Shown: piece after piece, positions 50,550-59,592 of the stretch
Position numbering within the stretch: position 1 is the stretch's first letter
How the letters are laid out: every line of letters begins with the position of its first letter
NCBI RefSeq assembly: GCF_018070325.1
Contig: NZ_JAGPXY010000020.1
Span: 33,050-97,049, forward strand
Reading direction: 5' to 3'
DNA from: Micromonospora sp. H61
Lineage (GTDB): Bacteria > Actinomycetota > Actinomycetes > Mycobacteriales > Micromonosporaceae
DNA length: 64,000 bases
Program-made: the position numbers and the translations under genes
Notes under the pieces: generated by a model
Seen by the model: the letters and a program-made list of their open reading frames with translations, nothing else
Told to the model about the DNA's origin: nothing
The model's database searches: none

Positions 50550-52196
50550 TCAGTGACCACGGAACGCCTCCTCCAACCACCACGAGCCGCGCGCGGCGCA
50601 GACCTTGGCGTCGATCACCAACGGCCGGGTACGGGGACCAGCGAGCCAGCGGCGTACCGGTCCAAGATCGTCGACGGTCCGGACGGTCAATCCGTCGCAG
50701 CCGTAACCACTGGCGATCGCGGCCAGGTCGGTCTCGGGGAAGGTGACGGTCTCCAACGGATGCCCGTCCGGGCCGAAGTGGTGCACCTCGGCCCCGTACG
50801 CCGCGTCGTCGTAGATCACCACGAGCAGGGGTTGCGCCAGCCGGACGGCGGTGACCAGTTCGGTCGCGGACATGACGAAGCCACCGTCGCCGACCGCGGC
50901 GACGGTGAGCCGGTCCGGCCGGGCGACCGCCGCGCCGAGCGCACTGGCCAGACCGAGCCCGACCGACTGGAACGCCTGGGTGAAGCAGAATCCAGCCACG
51001 TCCGGAACGTCGAGCCACATCGACGGGTAGCCCATGAAGTTGCCGGAGTCGACCACCACCGTCCGGTCGGCCGGCAGCAGGTCGTCCAGGGCGGCCGAGA
51101 GCGTCCTCGGGTCGATCGTCGCCGGGGCGCCGCCGCCCTCATCCTGGTAGGGAACGGTCCGCCACCGACCGTGGTCGCGAATGTGTCGGGCCAGTTCCGG
51201 CGTACGCCACCCGCCGGTGGTGGCGTCCCCGGCCCCGGTGGAGCCGACGCCCAGCCGCGCGAGCACCGCCTCGGCGACCGCCGTCACCTCGCCGGCCACG
51301 GTCAGGTCGACCGGGCGGTTCACCCCGAACGCGGCCGGGTCGCTGTCGACCTGGACGACGACGGCGGAGGGCGGGATCAGTTCGCCGTGCCGGGTGGTCC
51401 ACATGTTCAGCGTGCTGCCCCACGCCACGACCAGGTCCGCCCTGCCGATCAGCTCGGCGGCGAGCGGGGTGGCGAAGCCACCGGCCACGTCGAGGTTCCA
51501 CGGGTTGCCGGCGAACAGCCCCTTCGCCGCGGCCGAGACCGCGAGCAGCGCGCCGCACGCGTCGGCGAGCCGGGTCAGCGGTTCCCGGGCCGACCGGGCG
51601 CCCCGACCGCCGATGAAGACCGGTCGACGGGCGGCCTGGAGCGCGGCCAGCAACGGCACGACCTGCGGGGCGGTGACGGGGGTCGGCTCGGCCGCAGGGA
51701 CCGGGCCGGACCACGGTTCGGTCACGGCTTGCTGCACGTCCAACGGCAGGCCCAGCACCACAGTCGCGCCCCGGGCGGCGGCCCGGTACGCCGCGCCGGT
51801 GTCCTCAGCCGCGTGCGTCGCGCGTACCCGGTGGAAGTCGGCCCCGACCGCGGCGGCGAGCGCCGGCAGGTCGATGAAGAAGTTCGACACCGGCGCGGTC
51901 GCCTCCGGGGCCAGTACCACCATCGGGGTACGGCTCTTCGCCGCCTCGGTGAGCCCGGTCAACGCGTTGGTGACACCTGGGCCCTGGTGCACCGAGAGCA
52001 GCCCCACCGTCCCGGCGGTACGGGCGTACCCGTCGGCCATGCTCGCCGCGCCGCCCTCGTGGGCTGCCGCCACGAACCGGGCGCCGGCCGCGACGAGCGC
52101 GTTCGTGACATGGAAGTTGCCACTGCCGACCACCCCGAAGACGTGCCGCGCGCCGTGTCCGTACAGGACCCGCCCGACCACCTCGGCTACCCGCAT
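50550..52196 (-). CDS. Thiamine diphosphate-dependent acetolactate synthase-like enzyme
   Basis: A 548-residue ThDP enzyme. GHGARHVFGVVGSGNFHVTN opens the PYR domain with the activating Glu in AAAHEGGAASMADGYARTAG; the ThDP/Mg motif is VAAVGDGGFVMSATELVTAV with YDDAAYGAEVHHFG after it. The pocket differs from true acetolactate synthase, so it may be a decarboxylase or carboligase acting on an aromatic or branched 2-oxo acid. The start codon is 12 bp after the stop of a cyclase-family gene, and the two form an operon. No regulatory subunit is present. Confidence 0.87.
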   Translation of the reverse strand: MRVAEVVGRVLYGHGARHVFGVVGSGNFHVTNALVAAGARFVAAAHEGGAASMADGYARTAGTVGLLSVHQGPGVTNALTGLTEAAKSRTPMVVLAPEATAPVSNFFIDLPALAAAVGADFHRVRATHAAEDTGAAYRAAARGATVVLGLPLDVQQAVTEPWSGPVPAAEPTPVTAPQVVPLLAALQAARRPVFIGGRGARSAREPLTRLADACGALLAVSAAAKGLFAGNPWNLDVAGGFATPLAAELIGRADLVVAWGSTLNMWTTRHGELIPPSAVVVQVDSDPAAFGVNRPVDLTVAGEVTAVAEAVLARLGVGSTGAGDATTGGWRTPELARHIRDHGRWRTVPYQDEGGGAPATIDPRTLSAALDDLLPADRTVVVDSGNFMGYPSMWLDVPDVAGFCFTQAFQSVGLGLASALGAAVARPDRLTVAAVGDGGFVMSATELVTAVRLAQPLLVVIYDDAAYGAEVHHFGPDGHPLETVTFPETDLAAIASGYGCDGLTVRTVDDLGPVRRWLAGPRTRPLVIDAKVCAARGSWWLEEAFRGH

Positions 52197-52208
52197 CGGT
52201 GGCTCGGC

Positions 52209-52970
52209 CTACCGTTCGACCAGGGCGAGGACCCGACACGGGCTGCCGGACCCGGAGACGATAGGCAGCGGCCCGGCGATCACCACCGCGCCGGTCGCCG
52301 GCAACTGCGCCAGGTTACGGAGCTGGGTCAGGCCGTACTTGTCCTGGCCGAGCAGGTACGAGTGGCACGGGAACGGCGGGTCGAACGAGTGCGCGGCACC
52401 AGCGTCGGTCCCGACCGTCTCCACTCCGACGCCCTGGATCGGCGACTCCTCCGCCAGCCAGCGGGCGCACTCCGCCGAGATGCCCGGGGTGCGGCCGGCG
52501 TTGGCGTACCGCTCCGGGTCGTCGCCGTACGCGTCCCAGCCGGTGCGGTAGAGCAGCCAGCCACCGCTGGGCAGGGCGCCGTGTTCCGCCTCCCACGCCT
52601 TGACGTGCTCGACCTCGAGCAGGAAGTCACTGTTGTCGGCGGCGTCGGCAGCGTGGTCGATCACCACCGCCGGCGCGATCAACTGACTCACCGGAACCTG
52701 CGACACGTCGGCACCCTGCTGACCGGTGACCCAGTGCACCGGGGCGTCGAAGTGGGTGCCGGTGTGCTCGCCGGTGGAGAAGTTGTTCCAGTACCAGGCC
52801 GGGCCACGGTCGTCGTACCGGCTGATCTCGCTGAGCTGAAACGGCCAGGTCTGGCCGAACTGCTCGGGCAGACCGAGGATCGGGGTCTGGTCCGAGAGCG
52901 GAGCGGTGAGGTCGACAACCTGGATCCGGCCGCTGGAGAGCGCGGCGACAAACTCCTGCAGCACCGTCAT
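52209..52970 (-). CDS. Cyclase family (kynurenine formamidase-like) metallohydrolase
   Basis: A 253-residue protein. The cyclase/KynB motif HTGTHFDAPVHW (residues 69-80) provides the metal-binding His and Asp residues, with the upstream VVDLTAPLSDQTP and later GVGVETVGTDAGAAH. Members hydrolyse N-formylkynurenine or cyclic imides/esters, or act in isatin hydrolysis. Paired with a ThDP enzyme, it could process an aromatic keto compound such as isatinate, but that is a guess. It is divergent from the P450 gene with 174 bp between. Confidence 0.87.
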   Translation of the reverse strand: MTVLQEFVAALSSGRIQVVDLTAPLSDQTPILGLPEQFGQTWPFQLSEISRYDDRGPAWYWNNFSTGEHTGTHFDAPVHWVTGQQGADVSQVPVSQLIAPAVVIDHAADAADNSDFLLEVEHVKAWEAEHGALPSGGWLLYRTGWDAYGDDPERYANAGRTPGISAECARWLAEESPIQGVGVETVGTDAGAAHSFDPPFPCHSYLLGQDKYGLTQLRNLAQLPATGAVVIAGPLPIVSGSGSPCRVLALVER

Positions 52971-53144
52971 GCGGCGACGCTACACCCGCTCAACCTCCAC
53001 GATGGACCTGGGACGAGCCACTTGCCGCGATGGACACCGCTGCCCCGAACCTCGCCCGCCGCCGACGTCGCGGGTTCCTGCTCACACTGTCGTTCGGGTC
53101 GGCCAGGCGGGTTTCGCGCCGGGCGTTGTGGGCACTGCCCGCTC

Positions 53145-54449
53145 ATGACCGACCAGCGCGGACCACATCTGGACGACACCCTCGGGGCGATCCTCAACGG
53201 CTACGCCTGGCTGCCCGGGTTGTTGAGACGTGAAGGCGCATCCAGCGCGCGGATCCGGGTGCTGGGTCAGCGCGCACTGGCGCTCCGCGGACCCGAGGCG
53301 GTGCGGTTCTTCTACGACGAACGGCACGTGTGCCGGCACGCAGCCATCCCGGAGCCGGTACAGGGGACGTTGTTCGGTCACCGGGCTGTGCACACCCTCG
53401 ACGGTGCGGACCATCGTCACCGCAAGGCGATGTTCCTGTCCCTGCTCACCGATCCGAGTGGCGTTGCCGCCCTGGTCGACCAGGTGGGCGCGGCCTGGAA
53501 CGAGGCGATCGCGACGAGCGGTGACGGGCGACCGGTGGTGCTCTTCGACGAGGCGAGCCACGCGATCACCAAGGGCGTCTGCCGCTGGGCCGGAATCCCA
53601 CTCGGCGACGCCGCTGTCGGACCCGTGGCCCGCGACCTGACCGCCCTGGTCGACGGCTTCGCCACGCTCGGCCCGCGACACTGGCGGGCACGGCGCGCCC
53701 GTGGGCGGCGGGAGAACTGGCTGGCCGGGCTCGTCCAGCAGGTCCGCGTTAACGCGATCACCGCACCTGCCGGATCGGCACTGGAAGCGGTCGCCGGGCA
53801 CCGCCACCGAGACGGTCAACTGGCGGACGCCAAGCTCGCCGCTGTCGAGTTGCTCAACATCATCCGTCCCACCGTCGCGGTGTCCTGGTTCGTGGCGTTC
53901 ACGGCACACGCGCTGCACCGCTGGCCCGAACACCGCGACCAGTTGCGCGCCGACGACACCGGCTATGCGGTCGCCTTCGCCCACGAGGTGCGCCGCTTCT
54001 ATCCGTTCGCCCCGTTCGTCGGTGGCCGAGCGGTGACCGACCTGACCTGGCAGGGCCAGCACGTTCCCGTCGGGTCGCTCGTCCTGCTCGACATATACGG
54101 TCAGAACCACGACCCGGGGCTGTGGCCCGACCCGTACCGCTTCGACCCCCAGCGATTCGTCGGGCGCACTCCCGATCCGTACGAACTCATCCCCCAGGGC
54201 GGGGCCGATCCGAGCACCGGGCACCGCTGCCCGGGTGAGGACGTCACGGTGGCCCTGCTCGCGGCCTTCGCCGGCTGGTTGGCACGGCTGGACTACACGG
54301 TGCCCGAGCAGGACCTGACGATCTCGCTGCGCCGAATCCCCACGCTGCCCCGCAGCCGGTTCGCCGTGACCGACGTGCGCGTCTCGTACGGCAGGGAGGC
54401 GGTCGGTGGACAGCGGGAGCACCATGTCAGCAAGCGGGATGTCGGTTAG
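53145..54449 (+). CDS. CYP152-family cytochrome P450 peroxygenase with OleT-type histidine
   Basis: A 434-residue P450 using hydrogen peroxide on fatty acids. The haem ligand is C362 in TGHRCPGEDVT; the ExxR is EVRR (281-284); the Arg-Pro that holds the substrate carboxylate is R241-P242 in NIIRPTVAVSW, matching R245-P246 of OleT and R242-P243 of P450-BSbeta. Residues F77 and H83 in TLFGHRAVHTLDG occupy the positions of OleT F79 and H85, where P450-BSbeta has Gln. This favours fatty-acid decarboxylation to terminal alkenes over simple hydroxylation, though His is not decisive. ATG 53145 lacks a clear ribosome binding site. Confidence 0.88.
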   Translation: MTDQRGPHLDDTLGAILNGYAWLPGLLRREGASSARIRVLGQRALALRGPEAVRFFYDERHVCRHAAIPEPVQGTLFGHRAVHTLDGADHRHRKAMFLSLLTDPSGVAALVDQVGAAWNEAIATSGDGRPVVLFDEASHAITKGVCRWAGIPLGDAAVGPVARDLTALVDGFATLGPRHWRARRARGRRENWLAGLVQQVRVNAITAPAGSALEAVAGHRHRDGQLADAKLAAVELLNIIRPTVAVSWFVAFTAHALHRWPEHRDQLRADDTGYAVAFAHEVRRFYPFAPFVGGRAVTDLTWQGQHVPVGSLVLLDIYGQNHDPGLWPDPYRFDPQRFVGRTPDPYELIPQGGADPSTGHRCPGEDVTVALLAAFAGWLARLDYTVPEQDLTISLRRIPTLPRSRFAVTDVRVSYGREAVGGQREHHVSKRDVG

Positions 54450-54610
54450 GTCCACAGGCCGTCGGTGATGATCTGTGGGTGTTCACGGCGATTGACCCGT
54501 CGGGCGGCGTGGATCGCCGTACCGTCGGAGCAGGCCAACTCGCGCATCCCAGGCCGGATCGAGGCTGAGGGACCGGTCGCCCGCCGGGGGTCACGAGGGG
54601 AGATTTTTCG

Positions 54611-56275
54611 GTGCCGAGCCAGATGACCCCGGCCAGCCCGGGAGTACGTCAGTACCCCGTGGCCGGGGCCCCGCTGCTCTGCAACGCTCAGGATCACGGC
54701 CTGACCGGCAACGGTACGACCAACGACCAGCCCGCGCTCGCCGCGCTCGTCGATCAACTGGGCGACGCGTTCGCCGCGGACGGGCGAGCGCGGGTGATCT
54801 ACTGCCCGCCCGGGGTGTACGCCATCCGCGACGCCGCCACCGTTTGGCGCAGCGGCGTGTCGCTGATGGGCGCCGGGCCCGGCGCCACCCGGTTCGTCCT
54901 GAGCAACGAGGGCAACCGGTCCCAGGCGGTACCCCTGGCGTTCTACACCGCGCAGTTGCACGGGGCGAGTCCGGACCGTCACCTTGCCTACTGCACCTTC
55001 GCGGACTTCGAGATCGACGGGTCGGGGGTGGCGCAGCCGGCGTACGACCCCCTTTCCAAGGGGCTCGGGTTGCAGTACGTGACCGGCGGCCTGTTCCGAA
55101 ACCTGTTCATCCACCACACGGCAGCCACCGGCTTCGGCTGCGACTTCCTCCAGGACACCCTGATCCAGGCGGTCCGGGTGCTCGAATGCGGCCGGATCGA
55201 CAACGGCATGGAGATGGGCGGCGCGGGCATCGGTGTCGGCATCGGCGGATGGGGGGCGATGGAGCGGCTGACCATCGCCAACTGCGTCACGGTCGGCAAC
55301 GCGACCAACGGCATCTTCCTGGAGATGCAGCACCCCGATCGACCCCAGCCCCGGGGGATCAGGATCGTCGCCTGCCACGCCGAGGCCAACCGGTTCGGCA
55401 TCTCCGACTGGGGCGCCGACGGTCTCATCATCACCGGATGCACGATGACCGGAAATCTCGAGGCTGGCTTCCAGGTCTCGGCGAAGGGCACCACCGGCAT
55501 CCCGGGCAAGGGCGGCCTGCTCACCGACTGCGTCCTGGACGGTAACCTTCGCGACGGTGTCAGCATCGGTAACACCGCCGGCCCCTACACGGTGCGGGGC
55601 AACCGGATCACTGGAAACGGCCGCTACGGCTACCACCACCAGGACCTCGGCGACGGCGACCAGGCCGCCGCCGAGGAGATCGTCATCGAGAGCAACGACA
55701 TCTGGGGCAACAGTCTCGACGGTATCCGCTTCGACCGCCCACTGACCGACGCCGTCATCATCAACAACCGGATCCGTAACAACGGCCGCCAGTGTGCCGA
55801 CGCCGCCGAGGGGGGCGGCGAATCGGTTCGCTACAGCCAGAACACAATGGTTGACCAGCATGCGAGCTGGCCTGCCGACGGCCACCGCGGCAAGGTGCTC
55901 CGTGTCAGCCACCGGTACGCCGTCGTGGCCGCCAACGACGCCACCACCCTCACCCTCACCCCGATCCGCCCCGGCAGCGCCAACAGTTGGAGCGCCGACA
56001 CACCGCCGCCCGGCACACCGTACGAACTGCCGGCCGCTCCCACCAGACGAGCCGGCATCATGATCAATGCCGCCGCCGACTCGGTCACCATCCGGGGCAA
56101 CCTGATCCGCGACACCAAGTCCCACACGCAGACCCACGGAATCCTGATCACCGATCGGGGTAACTGCGTCAACTGCCGCGTCGTGGAGAACGACCTCGAC
56201 GGCAACCGGTTCGCCATCCAGACCGACACTCCGCCCGGAGGTGGCCACTGGGAGGGCAACCACGGGAACCAGTGA
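54611..56275 (+). CDS. Right-handed parallel beta-helix protein
   Basis: A 554-residue protein with the N-terminus of the pectate-lyase-3/GH28-like fold (CNAQDHGLTGNGTTNDQPAL and VIYCPPGVYAIRD) and then many short turns such as NCVTVGNATNGIFLEM, GCTMTGNLEAGFQVS and DCVLDGNLRDGVSIGN typical of beta-helix repeats (PbH1). No signal peptide or membrane segment is visible, unusual for a polysaccharide-active fold; release may be non-classical or the protein may be cytosolic. GTG 54611 follows GAGGGGAG. The catalytic residues are not identifiable. Confidence 0.82.
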   Translation: MPSQMTPASPGVRQYPVAGAPLLCNAQDHGLTGNGTTNDQPALAALVDQLGDAFAADGRARVIYCPPGVYAIRDAATVWRSGVSLMGAGPGATRFVLSNEGNRSQAVPLAFYTAQLHGASPDRHLAYCTFADFEIDGSGVAQPAYDPLSKGLGLQYVTGGLFRNLFIHHTAATGFGCDFLQDTLIQAVRVLECGRIDNGMEMGGAGIGVGIGGWGAMERLTIANCVTVGNATNGIFLEMQHPDRPQPRGIRIVACHAEANRFGISDWGADGLIITGCTMTGNLEAGFQVSAKGTTGIPGKGGLLTDCVLDGNLRDGVSIGNTAGPYTVRGNRITGNGRYGYHHQDLGDGDQAAAEEIVIESNDIWGNSLDGIRFDRPLTDAVIINNRIRNNGRQCADAAEGGGESVRYSQNTMVDQHASWPADGHRGKVLRVSHRYAVVAANDATTLTLTPIRPGSANSWSADTPPPGTPYELPAAPTRRAGIMINAAADSVTIRGNLIRDTKSHTQTHGILITDRGNCVNCRVVENDLDGNRFAIQTDTPPGGGHWEGNHGNQ

Positions 56276-56302
56276 TCTGACGATCCGGCCGAGCGACCCC
56301 GG

Positions 56303-56740
56303 CTATCCGAGAGTGCCGCGGGTGCGTGCCGCGATGCGGATGGTGGTGCCTGCGGGTCCGCTGTCGACAAGGAGGTAGACGGCCATGCGCCCGACCACCC
56401 ACAGGCCCATTCCTCCTGTATCGGACAGGGGCGGTCGCTCGGTGCGCGGAACGTAGCGAGCGGTGTTGAACCCGCGCCCCTGGTCAGTGACTTCACAGAC
56501 GAGCTGGCCGTCCAGAAGCAGACGTAGCCCGCCGGCGCCGCCCCCGTGCCGAATCACGTTGATCATCAGTTCGTTGACTGCGATGACCCATTTTTCGATC
56601 TCGTCGTGGTCGAGGCCGCACCGGCGACTGACGGCCTCGACCTCGTGTCGGACGCGGTTGAGGTCGGCGAGGGTGAACGACGTCGAGAGCAGGGGCTTCC
56701 TGACGGTGGGAGCGTGGTGATCGAGCGGCGGGTTCACCAC
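56303..56740 (-). CDS. RsbW-like ATP-binding anti-sigma regulatory protein
   Basis: A 145-residue HATPase_c_2 protein: STSFTLADLNRVRHEVEAVS, the N box IAVNELMINVIRHGG (N-box Glu and Asn), G1 VCEVTDQGRGFNT and G2 GGMGLWVVGRMA. Such stand-alone kinases bind and inactivate a sigma factor and phosphorylate a STAS antagonist. GTG 56740 follows GGGAGGGG at about 6 nt. It is divergent from the GAF-PP2C gene at 56935; with the STAS gene at 59206 and the sigma gene at 60667 the parts of one partner-switch are within 5 kb. Confidence 0.88.
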   Translation of the reverse strand: MVNPPLDHHAPTVRKPLLSTSFTLADLNRVRHEVEAVSRRCGLDHDEIEKWVIAVNELMINVIRHGGGAGGLRLLLDGQLVCEVTDQGRGFNTARYVPRTERPPLSDTGGMGLWVVGRMAVYLLVDSGPAGTTIRIAARTRGTLG

Positions 56741-56934
56741 TGCTTCCCCTCCCTGTCGGACGTGGAGCCGGTGACCTTACCGGTGGCACGAGGGAGGATA
56801 GCTCTCCGGAACGGGTTCACCAGTCGGGCAGTGCATCGATGTGACGTCGGAAGGTACCCCGCGTCGACGGCGCGACACTGTTGATCTTGCTCCTGACGTG
56901 CCACCGGCCGGGTGCCCGCGTCTAGGCTGCCTGG

Positions 56935-58155
56935 GTGGCTGATGCCGAGGTGGTGACGAATGAGGAGCGCCTGCGACGTATCGAGGCGATCACCGATGCC
57001 GCTCTGTCGGGGCTGAACATCGCCGACCTGCTCGACGAGCTCCTTGAACGGGTCCGGGATCTGCTCAAGGTCGATACCGCCACCATCCTCCTGCTGGACG
57101 ACCACACCGGCGAGCTCGTCGCGACCGCGGCCAAGGGCCTGGAGGAGGAGGTACGCCGCGGATTCCGCATCCGGGTCGGACGCGGCTTCGCCGGGCGGGT
57201 GGCGGCGACACGCGCGCCGGTCACGATCCATGACGTTACTCCCGACGACGTGGTCAATCCGGTCCTGCTCGCCACGGGCATACGTGCCCTGCTGGGTGTG
57301 CCCATGCTCGCCAACGGCATCCTCGTCGGCGTGCTGCACGTCGGCTCCCTCGCCCTGCGGCGGTTCGGCCCCGAAGACGTGAAGCTGTTGCAGCTTGTAG
57401 CCGATCGTGCCAGCCTCGCAGGTCAGGCCCGAGCACAGGTCCTCGACCGGCAGGCAGCGCTGGCCCTGCAACACAGCCTGCTGCCCGGCCGGCTACCCGA
57501 CATTCCCGGCCTGGACCTGGCCGCCCGGTACGTGCCCGGCCACGACCTGGGCATCGGCGGCGACTGGTACGACGTGTTCACGTTGCCCTCGGGCTGGCTG
57601 GGCGCCGTCATCGGTGATGTCTCCGGCCACGGGCTGCCATCCGCCGTCGTCATGGGACGCATCCGCAGCGCGCTACGCGCCTACGCCCTCGATTCCGACG
57701 ATCCCGCCGTGGCGCTGACCTCCCTCGATCGCAAGATCCACCACTTTGAGGCGGGCACCCTCACCACCGCCGTCTACGCCCTGATCGCGCCCGACCGCAC
57801 AACGGTCCACCTCTCCTCCGCAGGCCATCTGCCACCACTGCTGGCTGTCCCCGGCCATCCCACCCAGCTCGTCAACCTGACGGTGGACCGGCCACTCGGC
57901 GTGGGCCGACCATCAACCAGTCGCCGCACCACCGTTCTGGACCTACCGCCAGGCGCGGCGCTCGTCTTCTACACCGACGGACTGGTCGAACGCCGCAGCG
58001 AACTGATCGACACCGGCATCGAGCGCCTCGCTGACGCCGTGCGGTCCGGGCCCGCCGAAGCGTTGTGCGACCACATCATGGCCACCACGGCGGAGGAGCA
58101 TCCCACCGACGACATCGCCCTGCTCGTCATCCGCCGCCAACCACCATCGGATTAG
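56935..58155 (+). CDS. GAF domain PP2C-type phosphatase (RsbU-like)
   Basis: A 406-residue protein. The GAF domain (about 15-165) contains LKVDTATILLLDDHTGELVA and VRRGFRIRVGRGFAGRVAAT; the SpoIIE/PP2C domain (about 180-400) has YDVFTLPSGWLGAVIGDVSG with metal-binding Asp, HGLPSAVVMGRIRSAL, FYTDGLVERR and TDDIALLV. It would dephosphorylate a STAS antagonist in response to a ligand or signal bound by GAF. GTG 56935 starts a protein with a normal GAF N-terminus. It precedes the leader and GAF-ANTAR gene on the same strand. Confidence 0.9.
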   Translation: MADAEVVTNEERLRRIEAITDAALSGLNIADLLDELLERVRDLLKVDTATILLLDDHTGELVATAAKGLEEEVRRGFRIRVGRGFAGRVAATRAPVTIHDVTPDDVVNPVLLATGIRALLGVPMLANGILVGVLHVGSLALRRFGPEDVKLLQLVADRASLAGQARAQVLDRQAALALQHSLLPGRLPDIPGLDLAARYVPGHDLGIGGDWYDVFTLPSGWLGAVIGDVSGHGLPSAVVMGRIRSALRAYALDSDDPAVALTSLDRKIHHFEAGTLTTAVYALIAPDRTTVHLSSAGHLPPLLAVPGHPTQLVNLTVDRPLGVGRPSTSRRTTVLDLPPGAALVFYTDGLVERRSELIDTGIERLADAVRSGPAEALCDHIMATTAEEHPTDDIALLVIRRQPPSD

Positions 58156-58207
58156 GCCGCCGAGGCAGGCATGTGGCGAAGCTGGATCTAGCCGCTATGC
58201 TGGCTCA

Positions 58208-58354
58208 TCTGTGGCCGATGCCTCTCCGGGTGTCGGCGATCCGGCGTCATGAAGCGGCGCGGTTCCTGGGTTTCTCTTTGGGTGCCCTGCAGTGATCCGC
58301 ATGCCCGGGCGCCCGCTGGAGCGTCTGTGACGTGCCCTTCAGAGGGACACAGAC
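58208..58354 (+). promoter_or_regulatory. Structured ANTAR leader, copy C
   Basis: TATGCT (58196-58201) precedes TCTGTGG (58208). A GCCGA/TCGGC stem comes first; GTCATGAAGCGGCG then leads into GCGGTTC (58259-58265) pairing with GATCCGC (58294-58300) with one mismatch, and CCTGCAG closes the inner loop. Immediately before the ATG, GTCTGTG (58323-58329) pairs with CACAGAC (58348-58354) around CCCT/AGGG, trapping the Shine-Dalgarno AGAGGG. Confidence 0.62.
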
Positions 58355-59071
58355 ATGAGTGACGTAGACCCACTGCTGCCTGCCGTTGCCTTCGCGGAGT
58401 TGGGTCGGATCAAGTTCACCGAAACCGATTTCAGCGGTGTCCTGTCCCGGGTAGCCGGCTTGGCCACCCGGACCGTTCCTGGCGCCGACCAGGTCTCGGT
58501 CACCCTGGTCGGGGCCGGCGGCGCGCACACCGCGGCCTTCACCGGCGAACTTGCCCTCGCGCTGGACGAAGCGCAGTACGAACAGGGCCAGGGTCCATGT
58601 CTCGTGGCGGCGGCGGCCAACGTCACCGTCCACGTGGTCGACATGACGGCTGAGAGCCGCTGGCCGGACTGGGCCGGCCAGGCCGTCGCCGCCGGCGCGC
58701 ACAGTTCCCTGTCGATCGGCCTGCCGATGCACGAGTCCGTCACCGGTGCGCTCAACCTCTACGCCACCCGACCCGACGCCTTCCGCGCCGAGGCGGTGAC
58801 CCTCGCGGAGACCTTCGGCGACTACGCCGCCGTGGCCATGACCAACGCCCACCTGTACGACACCCAGGTGACCCTGGCGCAGCACATGCAGGCCGCGATG
58901 AAGAGCCGCGCGGTGATCGAGCAGGCCAAGGGAATCATCATGGGCGAGCGACGCTGCACCGCCGACGAAGCCTTCACGATCCTCGCGAAGATCTCCCAAA
59001 ACTCCAACCGCAAACTTCGCGACGTCGCCGCGGCGCTCGTCGCCCGCGCCGCGACGATCCGGAGGCCCTGA
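58355..59071 (+). CDS. GAF-ANTAR regulator (copy C)
   Basis: A 238-residue paralogue of copy A. The GAF domain shows TVPGADQVSVTLVGAGGAHT, GELALALDEAQYEQGQGPCL and HSSLSIGLPMHESVTGALNL; ANTAR has SRAVIEQAKGIIMGERRCTA and DEAFTILAKISQNSNRKLRD. The ATG at 58355 is 8 nt after AGAGGG, which sits inside a perfect 7-bp hairpin, so translation may be gated by RNA folding. Upstream lies the GAF-PP2C gene, suggesting both sensors serve the same stress network. The C-terminus is the normal end of the ANTAR bundle. Confidence 0.92.
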   Translation: MSDVDPLLPAVAFAELGRIKFTETDFSGVLSRVAGLATRTVPGADQVSVTLVGAGGAHTAAFTGELALALDEAQYEQGQGPCLVAAAANVTVHVVDMTAESRWPDWAGQAVAAGAHSSLSIGLPMHESVTGALNLYATRPDAFRAEAVTLAETFGDYAAVAMTNAHLYDTQVTLAQHMQAAMKSRAVIEQAKGIIMGERRCTADEAFTILAKISQNSNRKLRDVAAALVARAATIRRP

Positions 59072-59205
59072 GCCGGCACGTCATCGCCCCGGAGACGTCC
59101 GCATCGATGGTGGACGGCAGAGCGACAACGGTTATAGTTGCCATCGAACAAGTTCCACCTTCAGCAGCGAGAGACCATGACCGCCGCTCTTGCGGGAGGT
59201 ACCTC

Positions 59206-59592
59206 GTGCACCCTTACTCACCCGGTCAATGTCCGACCGAGCAAGGCCTCCTGCGGGTCGACGTACACGTCGAAACCTCGACGCGGGCGCGAGTCGCTGC
59301 CGTCGGTGAGCTGGACGGGTGCGTCACCGATCATTTCGAACAGGTTGTGCAGGGCATTCTGCGCGAGCGCGACTTCCGAGACATAGAGGTAGACCTCGCC
59401 GGCGTGACGTTCATCGACTCTGCCGGCATCAGGTGCCTACTCACCTGCCGAGAACACGCCTACGGGACAGGGTGCCGGCTGCGTCTGAGCAACCTGACTC
59501 CGACCGTGCACAGGGTTTTGGCCATCACCGGGCTACTGGGTGTTTTCGGCGTGCCCGACCGCCTGTCCCCGCCTTCTCGATCCGAAGCATGA
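59206..59592 (+). CDS. STAS domain anti-sigma factor antagonist
   Basis: A 128-residue STAS protein: RVDVHVETSTRARVAAVGEL, DFRDIEVDLAGVTFIDSAGI and LLTCREHAYGTGCRLRLSNL. The phosphorylation site is intact, FIDSAGIRCL, with the usual Asp-Ser. GTG 59206 has GGGAGG 7 nt upstream and is preferred over the ATG at 59107. Its last 133 bp overlap the 3' end of the opposing GAF-ANTAR gene. It is a likely target of the GAF-PP2C and the RsbW-like protein nearby. Confidence 0.87.
   Translation: MHPYSPGQCPTEQGLLRVDVHVETSTRARVAAVGELDGCVTDHFEQVVQGILRERDFRDIEVDLAGVTFIDSAGIRCLLTCREHAYGTGCRLRLSNLTPTVHRVLAITGLLGVFGVPDRLSPPSRSEA

Noticed and set aside
50553..54449. Very long plus-strand open frame (1298 codons)
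   Set aside because: Only the last 434 codons (P450) are real; the rest is the antisense of the ThDP enzyme and cyclase genes, kept open by GC-rich third positions.
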